From assembly GCA_033064195.1 (NCBI GenBank), contig JARBJD010000233.1, positions 55,366-119,365 on the forward strand: DNA of 64,000 nt. The letters run 5' to 3'. Shown piece after piece: positions 11,534 to 21,779 of the stretch. This stretch comes from Blattamonas nauphoetae (lineage: Eukaryota; Preaxostyla; Oxymonadida). The position numbers and the translations under genes are program-made. Each line of letters begins with the position of its first letter. The stretch's first letter is position 1. The notes under the pieces are model-generated. The model had not been told where the DNA came from and searched no databases. It was given only the letters and a program-made list of their open reading frames with translations.

Positions 11534-13228
11534 TTATATGTACATTGAGTCTTCTGTATTATCGGTGTAGCAATTCTTGACTTGAGTTTTCAGTTGGTCT
11601 ACTGTCCCACTTTGATAGAAATACACGTCGTTCCCGTAGTCAGCAGTACAGCCTCTGAATTGCGACGAAGAGAGTGTCAGACTGGGACAATCTACGAAGT
11701 AAATGGCACCGGCTCTTGAAGAACCAGATCCAACTGTGCATTCTTGGAAAGCACATCCATCGATGGAGACGAGGGAAACCTTGGTGAGTGCAAGCGCTCC
11801 CCCCTCCGCGGTTGTATTCGTGGCTGTGTTTTGGAAGAAGTATGATTCTGTGACCGTGACACTGTGGCATTTGTAGGCATACACAACGCCCGTATCCTTC
11901 TCTTCACAGGCGACAAACGAGGTCAGCGAAACAGTGAGGGTCAGGGTCGGCGGGTTTGACGATTCACCATCCACAAAAATCGCTGCGGCAGTGGAAGCCG
12001 TGTTGGCTTTGAAAGAACACTCGGCGATGGTGATGTCAGCAGAGACATTCAACGACAGTGACGCGCCATAGTCAAGATCAGAACTCGTCATGTCCTTGAA
12101 TGTGCAGCGAGTGTACGAGATCTTCTTTGTTGTGGTGTCTTTGAGGGCTTTTCGACCACTCGTCGAGTAATGTTGGAGAACTAAGGTGGGAAATGTGGAG
12201 TTTGGCTCCAAATTCGAGTGGCAGTGGGAGAACGACGAGTTGCGGCAGTCGAGGCTCCCAAACACATTCACATCCAAGCATGATGTTCCTGACAGGTGAT
12301 GTGTGCTGCGGGTAACTGCATTTCCTAACAAGTTCTGTTGGAGGGTCGACGGGAGACACAATTTGTGAGCATTTGAGTGCGTCGTTGTCAAGTTGGATAG
12401 GACGCTTCCTGCCAACGTGGTCTTGACAGCCCCAACATCAGATGCCTCGTTTTGAGATACTTCTGAACGGGATGCCCCGAAATCGAGCAGCGGGCCAGTT
12501 CCAACGACGAGGTTGGTATCTTCCAGAGTAAGGTCACATCCGCACACAGAGAGGAACAGCGGGCTCATCTCCGAGCTGGAAGGAGCCTCAGAGGCTGAGG
12601 TGTCATGTGGAGTGCTTGATTGTTGCGCAGTCGTGCTCACAAACGGAAGGAGCAACGCAGTGTTTGGAGCGGTATGTGAGCAGGCAATTAAGGAGATAGT
12701 GCTTCCGAGTGTGCCGGCACCTGATGTCACGACAAATGGCGACGTTTGGTGGTTGGAGATGAATCTGCTGAATGAAGCAAAGATCGTCGATGATTCGACA
12801 GTGGCGATAGCAGAGCCTGTAGAACTGCAGTCAAAGACAAGCTGTGACATCGAGATTGTTGAGTTGTCAGCCACTAGAAGCGGAACAGTTCCGGTTTCCT
12901 CCAATTCATTCGAATTGATCATCGATCTGCGGAGTGAAAATAAGGATGAAATCATGAAAACTAACCTTGAGATCGTCGGGAAATCTCCATTCAATTTCAA
13001 TGATGTTGATCTGACAATGTAGTTGTCAATGTGATAATTGCCAAGCGGTATTTGAATGGATGACGTGTGAGAATTTGGACCATGATTGGCGAGCTTCTGT
13101 GAATTGTCCAGGATTGATCGAAGAGACTGAGAGTCACAGAAAGCTGTTGAGGCACTGGCGAGCCAATTTGGCAACAAGGCGCAGAAAATGATCATGACGA
13201 GTGGATCTAAACCCTTTTTTCGTACCAT
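11534..13228 (-). CDS. Family B surface protein, N-terminal part (signal peptide, beta-helix)
   Basis: The 564-residue frame starts at an ATG at 13228 with a basic n-region and hydrophobic core (VMIIFCALLPNWLASA), a signal peptide. It continues as Ser/Thr-rich, short-period repeats with recurring F..C, SFV.C and GGA/GAI patterns (CSFKANTASTAAAIF, FFQNTATNTTAEGGAL, FQECTVGSGSSRAGAIY) typical of right-handed parallel beta-helix surface proteins. It matches the 5' part of the receptor gene ending at 40624. It ends at TAA (11534-11536), but the reading frame continues directly into the next feature (9596-11506) with no frame change, so the two are one gene with one in-frame stop. Likely a cell-surface protein; ligand unknown. 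Confidence 0.7.
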   Translation of the reverse strand: MVRKKGLDPLVMIIFCALLPNWLASASTAFCDSQSLRSILDNSQKLANHGPNSHTSSIQIPLGNYHIDNYIVRSTSLKLNGDFPTISRLVFMISSLFSLRRSMINSNELEETGTVPLLVADNSTISMSQLVFDCSSTGSAIATVESSTIFASFSRFISNHQTSPFVVTSGAGTLGSTISLIACSHTAPNTALLLPFVSTTAQQSSTPHDTSASEAPSSSEMSPLFLSVCGCDLTLEDTNLVVGTGPLLDFGASRSEVSQNEASDVGAVKTTLAGSVLSNLTTTHSNAHKLCLPSTLQQNLLGNAVTRSTHHLSGTSCLDVNVFGSLDCRNSSFSHCHSNLEPNSTFPTLVLQHYSTSGRKALKDTTTKKISYTRCTFKDMTSSDLDYGASLSLNVSADITIAECSFKANTASTAAAIFVDGESSNPPTLTLTVSLTSFVACEEKDTGVVYAYKCHSVTVTESYFFQNTATNTTAEGGALALTKVSLVSIDGCAFQECTVGSGSSRAGAIYFVDCPSLTLSSSQFRGCTADYGNDVYFYQSGTVDQLKTQVKNCYTDNTEDSMYI

Positions 13229-13352
13229 GAAACGGTGTAGACTCGATCGGACAGAATTTAATTAAGGGCGACATGAACTGCTGGAAATACTGTCAATAAT
13301 AAAGGTTTTGTTCAGTTCTGTCCCTTGAATTGCATTCTAGACGACTTTTAAA

Positions 13353-15322
13353 TAGGCATGGCTGACCGGCCAAAAGTCGCGGTCAGTGTCACTTCAGATT
13401 AATTTAAAGGGTCAGATCTTACCTCCTCAATACAATGTCTTAAATGAACAAGAAATAGGTGAGTTTGTGGATTTCCATGTCAAATTTTGCTTCCTCTCAC
13501 TGTTCGGTTCCCAACATTCCCTTATTTGAGCTTTCCACCTCGCCAAGTCAAGAACTGCTTTTCTCTTGTCCATTGTCGCTTTCAGCCTCTTCACCGTTTG
13601 TGAAAACCCAACTGTCACTTCACATCATCTTTCTTTTGACATCAGGCTTCCTCTCCTCCATCAACTGAACAATGACAACATCATCCCCACCAGTTCAAAA
13701 TCTACCTCATCTGGATTGTCTTGTTCGTTGTACAGCGTGAGAAAGAGCTCTTCTGTAGAGAGAAAGATCGGAGAGAAATGGGGGAACAAGAGGAGAACGA
13801 TTCGAGTGATGGAGTGGAGTTATGCCTGATCTGAGTGGTCATTACGTTCTTCCATGATTTAAGCACATTATCCATCTTGACTTGTGGTTCATTCTCATGA
13901 AAAAAAGTCGCTCTTATTGATGCTCAACTTGTATGTTCTCGTCTTATTCTCATTCTTCTTCGCTTGATTTCCCAAGAGTCCATTATCTCATATACGTTCG
14001 TCTTCGACAAGACTGACCAAATTTTCAAGCTTAGCATCGCCCTCGAGCCAGTTTTGTGTCGAAACGGCTTCTAAATTGTGAAAATCACTTCATGTCCTTT
14101 CGAATCGATCCACCACGACAAAGATTCTTTCAACTCCTTGTTTAGATGCTCTCAGTGGTATTTTCTCTCTTTCTGACATTTCTAATCAGTCTTACAAAGA
14201 CCGTCCTACAGTTCCTCATCTTTTGTCTGATCTTCGCTTCTCGACTGCCGGAGCCTTATCAGAATCAAAGCTAAAGATCCAACTTGTGACAATCGAACAA
14301 CTGTATTTCATTCAAACTGATATCCCCTCAGATACGATTGATAGAAAAATGGAGTATCGATTCACGCAATTCGAGAAACTGGAGGACACTGTCAGGAGGA
14401 GAGAAGCCGGTCCTCATATCATCGTCAGTTGTAATGTTCTCAAAAATGCTTGTGATTCTTTCTTCGCCTTGTCTCAAGAGGATCTCCACCATCCAATGAT
14501 GATCATTGTCAAGAACTCTCCATCACTGTCATCTTTTCCGGATCTTATGACATTTCTCGTTCATGAACTGGCAACTAATTTCAAGTTCTGCATTTTCAAG
14601 ACAGACAATCCATCAGGGTCTTTCACCATCCCATATGATCATCCAAAGCAAAAACTGGAATTTAACACGTAAATATCGAACAGACTGTTCTTCAACTGCT
14701 TGTCAACTCTTACCAAAGTTGATTGGTCCATCCATCTCCCCTGTCGGTCAGACGATCCGAGAGAATGGGGATGGATTCGAAATGACACTGTCTTTTAAGG
14801 GAGTGTTCCTAGTGACAAGCAGGAAATATGATGTGACACTCGAAGTTGCGGATGGAACAGGATTCGCGGCAGAGAAAGTCTCTTTCAGTAAAACAGATGG
14901 CACAACAACGTTCGCACTCAGATATCCAAACACTTCTTGTCTCTCGTCTTCAACCACATTTTCGATCGTTGATGTTAAGAAAATTGCTTCTGAAGCAACT
15001 TGCATTGAGTTGGAATTTGAAAGAGAAGCTAACCCAGACCAGCAGTTCGATCATGTCCCCACATCATTTTTTGTCATTATTTCGTTCGGAAATCTCTGAA
15101 TATAAGAGTGAATCGGATTGATTGAAATGATAACAAATTTCTTTTCACATTTCCACAGAGATAACGTGGATATTCTCGTCATTGACTAGTTATTCAGTGT
15201 GTTTTGGATTCCTCTTCGGAGAAATGGTAACTCTGGAATATGGGTTTGGTTATTTCTCCGGTCAGTGACCGTCAGTACTTTTCGGCGAAAACTGACCGGT
15301 CAGTGCCGGTCAGCCATGCCTA
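13353..15322. mobile_element. DNA transposon with 8-bp duplication, carrying a surface-protein gene fragment
   Basis: Perfect 17-bp ends TAGGCATGGCTGACCGG are inverted at 13353 and 15322, flanked by an 8-bp duplication CTTTTAAA (13345-13352 and 15323-15330). Several more CTGACCGG boxes lie just inside the right end, as subterminal repeats. Length is 1970 bp. An 8-bp duplication fits hAT-like elements, though the ends lack a classic hAT start, so the superfamily is uncertain. No transposase is visible. The interior holds a plus-strand family B-like fragment (14223-15107), so it appears to be a gene-carrying non-autonomous element. Confidence 0.8.
14223..15107 (+). pseudogene. Captured family B-like fragment inside a transposon
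   Basis: Between 14690 and 15100 a frame reads PSISPVGQTIRENGDGFEM, then FKGVFLVTSRKYDVTLEV and TTFALRYPNTSCLSSSTTFS. The spacing resembles the Ig-like units of family B (TLTSRSLSVGSKYSIAVVG in the gene at 37157-40624). A different frame upstream (14223-14670) is open for 149 codons but is not recognised. The fragment has no start, signal peptide or membrane helix and lies wholly between the inverted ends of the element at 13353-15322. Confidence 0.5.
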
Positions 15323-15548
15323 CTTTTAAACACCCCATTGAAGAGATTTCATGATTGTGAGATGAATGGCTATCCACTTTAAATTCGACTCAGTCCTCCA
15401 GTCCTTCGCTTCCCAGCATTCTCGGTTTGAACTTCTTAGGAGCACGAGTGAAAACTTTTCTGGGGGAACATACAATTTCAGACCACGCCTATCTTCATTT
15501 TCACAACTGTTTTGGACTCTGAGGGAATTATGGCTCAACTCGATCAAG

Positions 15549-17970
15549 ATGGAGGGCGACAGAATCCACATTGGTCATTTACCACCCAACATGCAACAGA
15601 AGGAGCTGGAGGAGATTTTTGAACGTGTGGGCAAGATAAAGATCTGGGCGATTCTGAATGAAAGGACGCGTGCGTTACAACTCCGTCAACATTTGAAAGA
15701 TCGTTGAGAAAGCTATTCATCTCCCAGGAACAATCAAAATCTCCATCTTGAAGGTTTATATTATCTCTTTTTTTCATTTTCACTCACTTTTCTACAAATT
15801 CAAAGATCAGGTGACTCATTCTCCATCAAACAACTTTAATCGGTCAGATCGATGATTGAACCGACCTTATACCGTGTATTGCATGCGATTCTTTTGGTTT
15901 GTGTCATTTATTTCGTTCACATTGACAGACACTCAGCACTTTTTTCAGGTGAGACGGATCGTGTCTAACAGGCAGAAAACAATCTGGCCTGTTCACCTAT
16001 CTGATGCTTTCTCCTGTTTTCACTCGATCATGTATCTTTTGTCATGAATTTCTCATCTTATAGATCACAAACTGACACGGACTTGTTGATCGTCCTCCTT
16101 GTCCTCTAATTCAGATCAATCTCAATTTCCCTTCACTTTATATCTCAAACCACCTTAATTGGATATGTCTCTCCAATTCTTAAGTCTAAATTCATCAATC
16201 TTGTCGAATCTTCCGATCCGCACTTTTCACGTCTTTTTCTTCAATAGATGTATTTGTATTGGTTCTCTCACACAGAATAGGGTTTTTACGTTGTTTTACA
16301 TCATTTCTCCATTTTTCAACTTGTTCTGTGATAAAAAGTGTGCAAAAGTGTCCGGATCAAAAAATGGCTTTATCGAACGCGATCCTACTTGAAATCCAGT
16401 AATTCACTCTTTTTCTGTCGACTAAACAGATGAACGGTAATTGTGCAAAAAATGATTTTTTGGGACGCACCATAGTGTTTTGCGACCTTTCAAAGAGAAT
16501 CGCCCATCTGTGATCTCAAGGGATTCTTTGCGTTCATTGTGTGACATTCAAACTGCCTTCGTGACTTCGAATGAAGACTCTCGAGACGTCATTCTCTCTC
16601 CCATCCTATTTGTGTTTTTTTTGCGTGGATTTTCACCTTCTTTCACTTCACTATCATCTCTATTATTTCAGACTTACGAAGATCCCGCAAGTGCCGCCGA
16701 TGCCATCAGCCAGCTCAACGACTCTGATGTGAACGGCTCCCGTATTACCGTCGCCATGGCCCGCTCTCGTTCATACAGAGTTGAAGGAGTGTCCAGAGGA
16801 CACCGCGGATACGATCGAGGCGAGAGAGGCCCACAAAAATGCTTCATCTGCCACCAGACCGGTCACCGTGCTGCCGAATGCCCGAACAACCGTGGTGGTG
16901 GAGGTCGTGATACTTGCTATATCTGCGGTGAGACTGGACACATCTCCCATTTCTGCCCGAACCGAAAAGATGGCCGAGGTGCACTCCATCGTCCATATGC
17001 CTTATTTCTGAATATTGATGTCTGGTCACTTCAAACTGTCAGGAAGTTTTCAACACCGTTCCAATCACTTGTGAGCTTCGTCGAGAACAGATACAAATTC
17101 GATGACGAAGCAACCAAAAAAGGATGTGCTCTTCTTGAAAGGATCGTCTATAATATGGACGAAGGAATCCACACTGATCAGCTGCTCAAGCACCTCGTTC
17201 CCGCACCCGATCGCTCTTGCTCTGGTTTCACCGAAGCATTTGTCGTCCTCCTCTCATCATCCAACGAGAAGATTGTCAAGTCAACATTGTGGCTTCTCAG
17301 CGCCATTGTGTATGCCGCCTCTTCGGAACATCGCTTCGACATTCTCCAAGAAGGATTATTCAAAAATCTCCCGAAGGCATTCTTCGAAAAGAAGATGCAT
17401 GTCTTGATCCAACCCAAGTTGTATCTGATGAATATTCTGGACTTTTTCGTCTTGGATTTCACTCTTGAAACATCCCAATTTATGTACCGATTCAAAAAGC
17501 TATCAAATGATCTCTACCAGCAGACATTCATTGACAAATTTTTTGATCCCGTCAGACACTTTCTGGAGTTTGTATGCGCACAGAGACGTCGAATCGCAGA
17601 TTCTAGTGATAGCAGTCCTTTCCCGGATCTTTTAGGATCCTTGATCTTAAACTCACCATTCCTGGAAGAGATGACACAGTTCGTGTTGTCTTCTCAACTT
17701 GCTCAGACTTTCACAGACAGCATCGTGTTCTACGAATCTGACCTCATCACTTTCACCTTTATTCAGAAAGTTGCGAAAAGTGCCAGATCATGGGAGAAAC
17801 ACGATCCAGCTGTTCGGAAGCGAGGACAGCTGATTCTTACCGATCTTCGTGAGGAAGGGATTTCCGACGAAATCGAGCTGTTCTCCCAGATCATCGGATA
17901 TGATCGATTCTATCGTCGTTATGATTTTTTAGGAGCACGGGTGATTCGTAGGCATGGGTTCGGATGGTAG
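15549..17970 (+). CDS. RRM and zinc-knuckle RNA-binding protein fused to family A domain; interrupted by transposons
   Basis: The ATG at 15549 opens an RRM: RNP2 IHIGHLPP, then LEEIFERVGKIKI. An 860-bp element at 15646-16505 cuts it. Removing the element and one ATCT gives ICDLKGFFAFI, a textbook RNP1, followed by an intron (16539-16671) and TYEDPASAADAI. Two CCHC knuckles follow (CFICHQTGHRAAEC, CYICGETGHISHFC), the arrangement of SRSF7/RSZ-type splicing factors. Instead of an RS tail, the frame continues from about 16980 into a complete family A protein (FLNIDVW, SLVSFVENRYKF, GFTEAFVVLLSS). The stop at 17970 lies in a second transposon; without it the protein would end at 18925 with RILGGMSQAPSDT, matching other family A C termini. 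The fusion could be real or an annotation-level merger of adjacent exons; transcripts would decide. Confidence 0.75.
15646..16505. mobile_element. Non-autonomous DNA transposon, 4-bp ATCT duplication (copy 2)
   Basis: The 860-bp element starts GGGCGATTCTGAATGAAAGG and ends CCTTTCAAAGAGAATCGCCC, with ATCT on both sides (15642-15645 and 16506-16509). It matches the 859-bp copy at 8124-8982 in ends and in the right third (ATAAAAAGTGTGCAAAAGTG; CATAGTGTTTTGCGACC). It lies inside the RRM just before RNP1. No coding capacity is seen. Confidence 0.87.
16539..16671 (+). other. Spliceosomal intron in the RRM gene (133 nt)
   Basis: Donor GTGTGACATT follows the codons for AFI and acceptor TTATTTCAG precedes TYEDP. 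Joining the two gives AFITYEDP, the expected end of beta-3 of an RRM, so both boundaries are strongly supported. Confidence 0.8.
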
Positions 17971-18879
17971 GTTGAAGTTCGGACGGTAGGTCTTTCTCCT
18001 TTTTCATGCTAACTTGAAGAGTTTAAAATGCAGAAAGATCACGATACAGTGAACATGGAGACAATACACACGATCTGAAAATTTCATCCAACAATGACTT
18101 CAAGTCGATGGATCAGAGGATCAACAAGCGGATTCCAAGTTTGTCTTTTTTTTTGTTTTTATGATGAGATATGGACTACGAACGTCAAAGATTCACATTT
18201 AATTGATGATTTAATGGAGTATTGAGACATGATGAGTGAAAATTGGAGAGTTGAGAAATGAAAATGAAACACTTTTGTGATTAGTCAAAAATTCGTTTTT
18301 CTTTCTCATTTTCAATTCATCATGTGAATTATTGAAATATCACACCTTAAAGGTGAATGTGAAGGGAATGTAATATTTTAAAAAAGAGATGTACAACATA
18401 GTCGAAGCAGAATCGATGATCATTGTGTCATCCATCGATTTGACACTGGATCTTGCTCGATTCAAAACTATCACCCTCAATGTCACTCATTTATAGCATA
18501 TTAACTGTCTTATCCGTTTTCTGATCCAGTTTAACTCCTAGAAATAGAAAAGCGAGTCGACTTGAAAGTGGACAGATCTGACTATCAAGGAGATTTGGTC
18601 AACATTAGACACAAAAATCTCGACCATTTTGATGCGATGTTTAATAAATGTTCCCTTTCACTCTTCCTTCATTTGTTGCTCTCTCATTTTTGGTGAAAAT
18701 GATTAGAAAACAAGTAGATCAGAATCAAAAAGCAAAATTTGTCGACAATTTCATCTTCACAACACCCAAAAATGCGTATCAATCCATTTCATCCCAGTGA
18801 CCTACCTGCCGAACTCAGACCTACATTCCGAACCTTTGACCTACGATCCGAACTTCAACCTACGTACCGAACCCATGCC
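17951..18879. mobile_element. Non-autonomous DNA transposon with 8-bp GATTCGTA duplication
   Basis: Inverted ends begin GGCATGGGTTCGG and contain tandem boxes of the form GTTCGGANNGTAGGT (two at the left, three at the right). GATTCGTA is duplicated at 17943-17950 and 18880-18887. Length is 929 bp, A/T-rich inside with no coding frame. It sits within the last codons of the fusion gene. The GGCATGG start resembles the ends of the element at 13353-15322, also with an 8-bp duplication, so both may use one transposase family (hAT-like by duplication size). Confidence 0.87.
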
Positions 18880-18897
18880 GATTCGTATACTAGGTGG

Positions 18898-18995
18898 GAT
18901 GTCGCAAGCTCCATCCGACACATAACCAGGGCTCATCAACGGATTGAGTGAGACCCTGGGTCCGGTAAAGACGGTCCATGGGTTGGCCGATCAAA
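18898..18995. repeat. Repeat spanning the fusion gene 3' end; inverted copies at 23.5 and 23.8 kb
   Basis: This stretch holds the last family A codons (MSQAPSDT), the stop at 18923-18925 and about 70 bp of downstream sequence. Bases 18898-18947 recur inverted at 23462-23512, and 18923-18995 recur inverted at 23812-23888, both almost identical. Coding sequence inside the repeat argues for local inverted duplication rather than a simple transposon end. Confidence 0.7.
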
Positions 18996-21779
18996 CAAAC
19001 GTTAACATCTTGTGAATCCGTTTTCTTGCAAACCGACGAACTATCTTCGTCTGATATGGACATGGATGACAGAACTGGAATCTCAAGACAGATTATCAGT
19101 TCAACGGAAGACATTCACAAACACATTTTTCTGACCGATTATTCTCTCGTCCGAACGATCCCGAACCAGAAAGATCAGCGCGAACAGTTTCTTGATTGAA
19201 ATGCAGTTCTGAACTCGAATCAAAAGATCACCAAATACAAGGCTGGTTACTTAATAACAATTTTGTCGCTGATGTCGATATCGGATTCATCATCTACAGA
19301 TGTAGAAGCTGAACACAGAACGATTACTGCCAACAAACTGAAACAATATGCATTGTTTCGTTCGAACAATGAGACTAGTCGTCAAATGTTGGAGGACATC
19401 AGTGACAACGGAATCAACTGTTCGCCCAAGGGATACAAACCGAACCATATCCAAATCGCGGAAGTGAAGCATCAAGTGTCCACATTTACGCGAGAATTGT
19501 GGATGGAACGGGATTGTAATCGAGACTATTCCACGGAATGAATACCCTCGATGACATGCAAGAAAACGATTCACAACGACAATTGGAAAGCAAAGAAACC
19601 AACTTTTAGGTGATATTGGAAACACACCAAAACATTTTTAGACTTGATGATCAATTGTAGTTGGCGATTACTCAAGATCCAACTACCAATTTAAGCCGCT
19701 CGTCGCCCTTTATGGTTCCTCGGAGGACAATCACATGGAGCCCAGATATGTCTCCATTTGTTTTGGCACATTTGCGAGTGGATTATACGGAGGCAATTTC
19801 TATTGCTGGGTGGACGCGTCGATGATCATCAGGCTGATCACCACAACAGCTTCTGGTGTGCGGAACACATTGTGTTTCTCTCAACGCACATTATTACAAA
19901 TGAAGATGGACATCTACACGAGTTCGGTTCAAGTTATCTTCATGCAGCTATTCTTGGACGTCGCACCACATCAGGACATCAGTATCAGTATATACAATTC
20001 CTCACGCCCATCCAGCGGCTTCTGACAGCCATCCACCATCAATGACGATCGCTACAAACGTCAAGAATGGTCTCTAGGAGCAATTGCTCTGATATTCAAC
20101 GTTCCGATCCCAAAATGAATTAATCCCGATTTCAAGGTCAATGTCGGCTCATCGGACGTTCCGGATGCTACGGGTGCCGAAGATGTTCTATCACCGCCTG
20201 ACAAATGGTGTGAAGTTGACTGTTCAAACACCACTCTCACGTTTGGGAACCGATATCCCCACCGCTCGCAAAAACCATTCATTCTTCTTTGAATCAACAA
20301 TTAAATCTTCACCACATCATCTGGTATCATTTGCACTTGCATTAGACGAAAATGACAAGCCACAACACATCTTGATCAAACAACACCAACATTGCGCCCA
20401 TGTCGTCCGACAAGAAGTTAGACACCGACGGCAGATGACAGATAAAGATTACAGCTGATTTGGTGGTTGAGAAATAGCAAGATTTTCTCGAAGAAACATA
20501 CTCCTTGGAAGGAATGGAAAGATGAAATATCCATCCAGAAATTGTTGAACTCCATCACATTTGTGACATCTCTCAGCATCAAAGGCTCGGTAGTACTTCA
20601 ATAAGTTGACGGTGCCCGTATCCGAAGGTCTAATCAACTGAAATAGGAATTTTATCGCCTGTGAAGATCAGACCTCCAATGCTCCACAATGACCCGTGAT
20701 TATTGATCAAGAATACAATATGACGGACTATTTTGCACTGATCAATTCCTTATCCGAAATAAGTCGTCGGTCACAACTGGACTTGGATGCAGAAGTCATC
20801 AATAAGATTGAAGCACCGTATCAAGCGAATTCAGCATGTTCGAGGGTCAACTGTGACATATTTCCTTGAAACAGACAAAAATACATCATATTAAACTTGA
20901 TTAGTTAGAGAAGACAATCTCTCCAAACCTCGAAGAACATTGGCGGGAGCTGGACATCAATTCTAATTCGCACACCGACTCTAGTTTGACGGCATTTCGG
21001 TACTATAAGCTTCGCAGAGGGACACACAGTCGGTTGAACAGTCCAGCAAGATCTCAACAAGAAGAACGCCAGTCTGCATGCTCTTTTCAGAAAAAGAAAA
21101 ACACGCTGAACTATTGGAGGGGTGGGACGTGCGTAATGATTCGCACAACGGCCTCTCAATATTCAGACGTGTGTTGGAAGTGTCCAACAAGAGTCGATCA
21201 GAGAAAGATCGCTCGAATTGTCTCACGGAGCATTGCCTCCTTTGTCGCCAGATCCATTCCATGGCGATCTTGGTTGTGAACTCTCATCCCGTCCAGCAGC
21301 GGGGCAACATGAGAGGACACGCCTACCAATACCGGAAAGCAAGAGGCAATTCTAGTTTGTTGACGAACAACAAGTATCTATCTTCAAAAGTTGCTGATTT
21401 GAAAGGATTTGGGTCAAAACACTGGAAAGACAATTCCGTCGAAGTTTGAAGGAGCTGAGATACAAATGAAGAAAGAGCCTCTTCGCGCTGACATTGCGGA
21501 ATGGTCAGTTGTGAAGTTGAGTGACTACCGCAGAGAAGGATCAGCTCCTCGACCTGGACAAGTGAGTTTGTCGAATAGAAGCACAACCGCTTCAATGTCG
21601 TTGGAAGCGGAGATTCTGCGTATTACACACTGCAGAGCGGAGATTCTGAGTTGCACACGCTGCCAAGCAGAGTTCGCAGTTGGAGATGAAGACACGCTGG
21701 ATGGAAGCTGGACAGAATCGACCGAATCTCATCTGGAGGATGAAATCACAGTAAAATTTTAATCCGTCCTAGATTTACA
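18996..21779. other. Decayed coding-like DNA, not identified
   Basis: Only frames below 125 codons exist. Several look protein-like (EPRYVSICFGTFASGLYGG at about 19738; DGHLHEFGSSYLHAAILG near 19910; HHLVSFALALDENDKP near 20316), and they follow each other on the plus strand with frame changes, as expected of one eroded gene. No family could be named. Confidence 0.35.

Noticed and set aside
11534-11536. Alternative genetic code with TAA as glutamine, as reported for the oxymonad Streblomastix
   Set aside because: Many frames of 300-1,100 codons here contain no internal TAA or TAG but plenty of CAA and CAG, and family A and B genes end at conserved positions with TAA, TAG or TGA. One in-frame TAA is better explained locally.
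8124-16505. ATYT elements acting as introner-type introns
   Set aside because: No GT-AG pair near the ends restores the host frame; only exact removal of the element plus one 4-bp duplication does.
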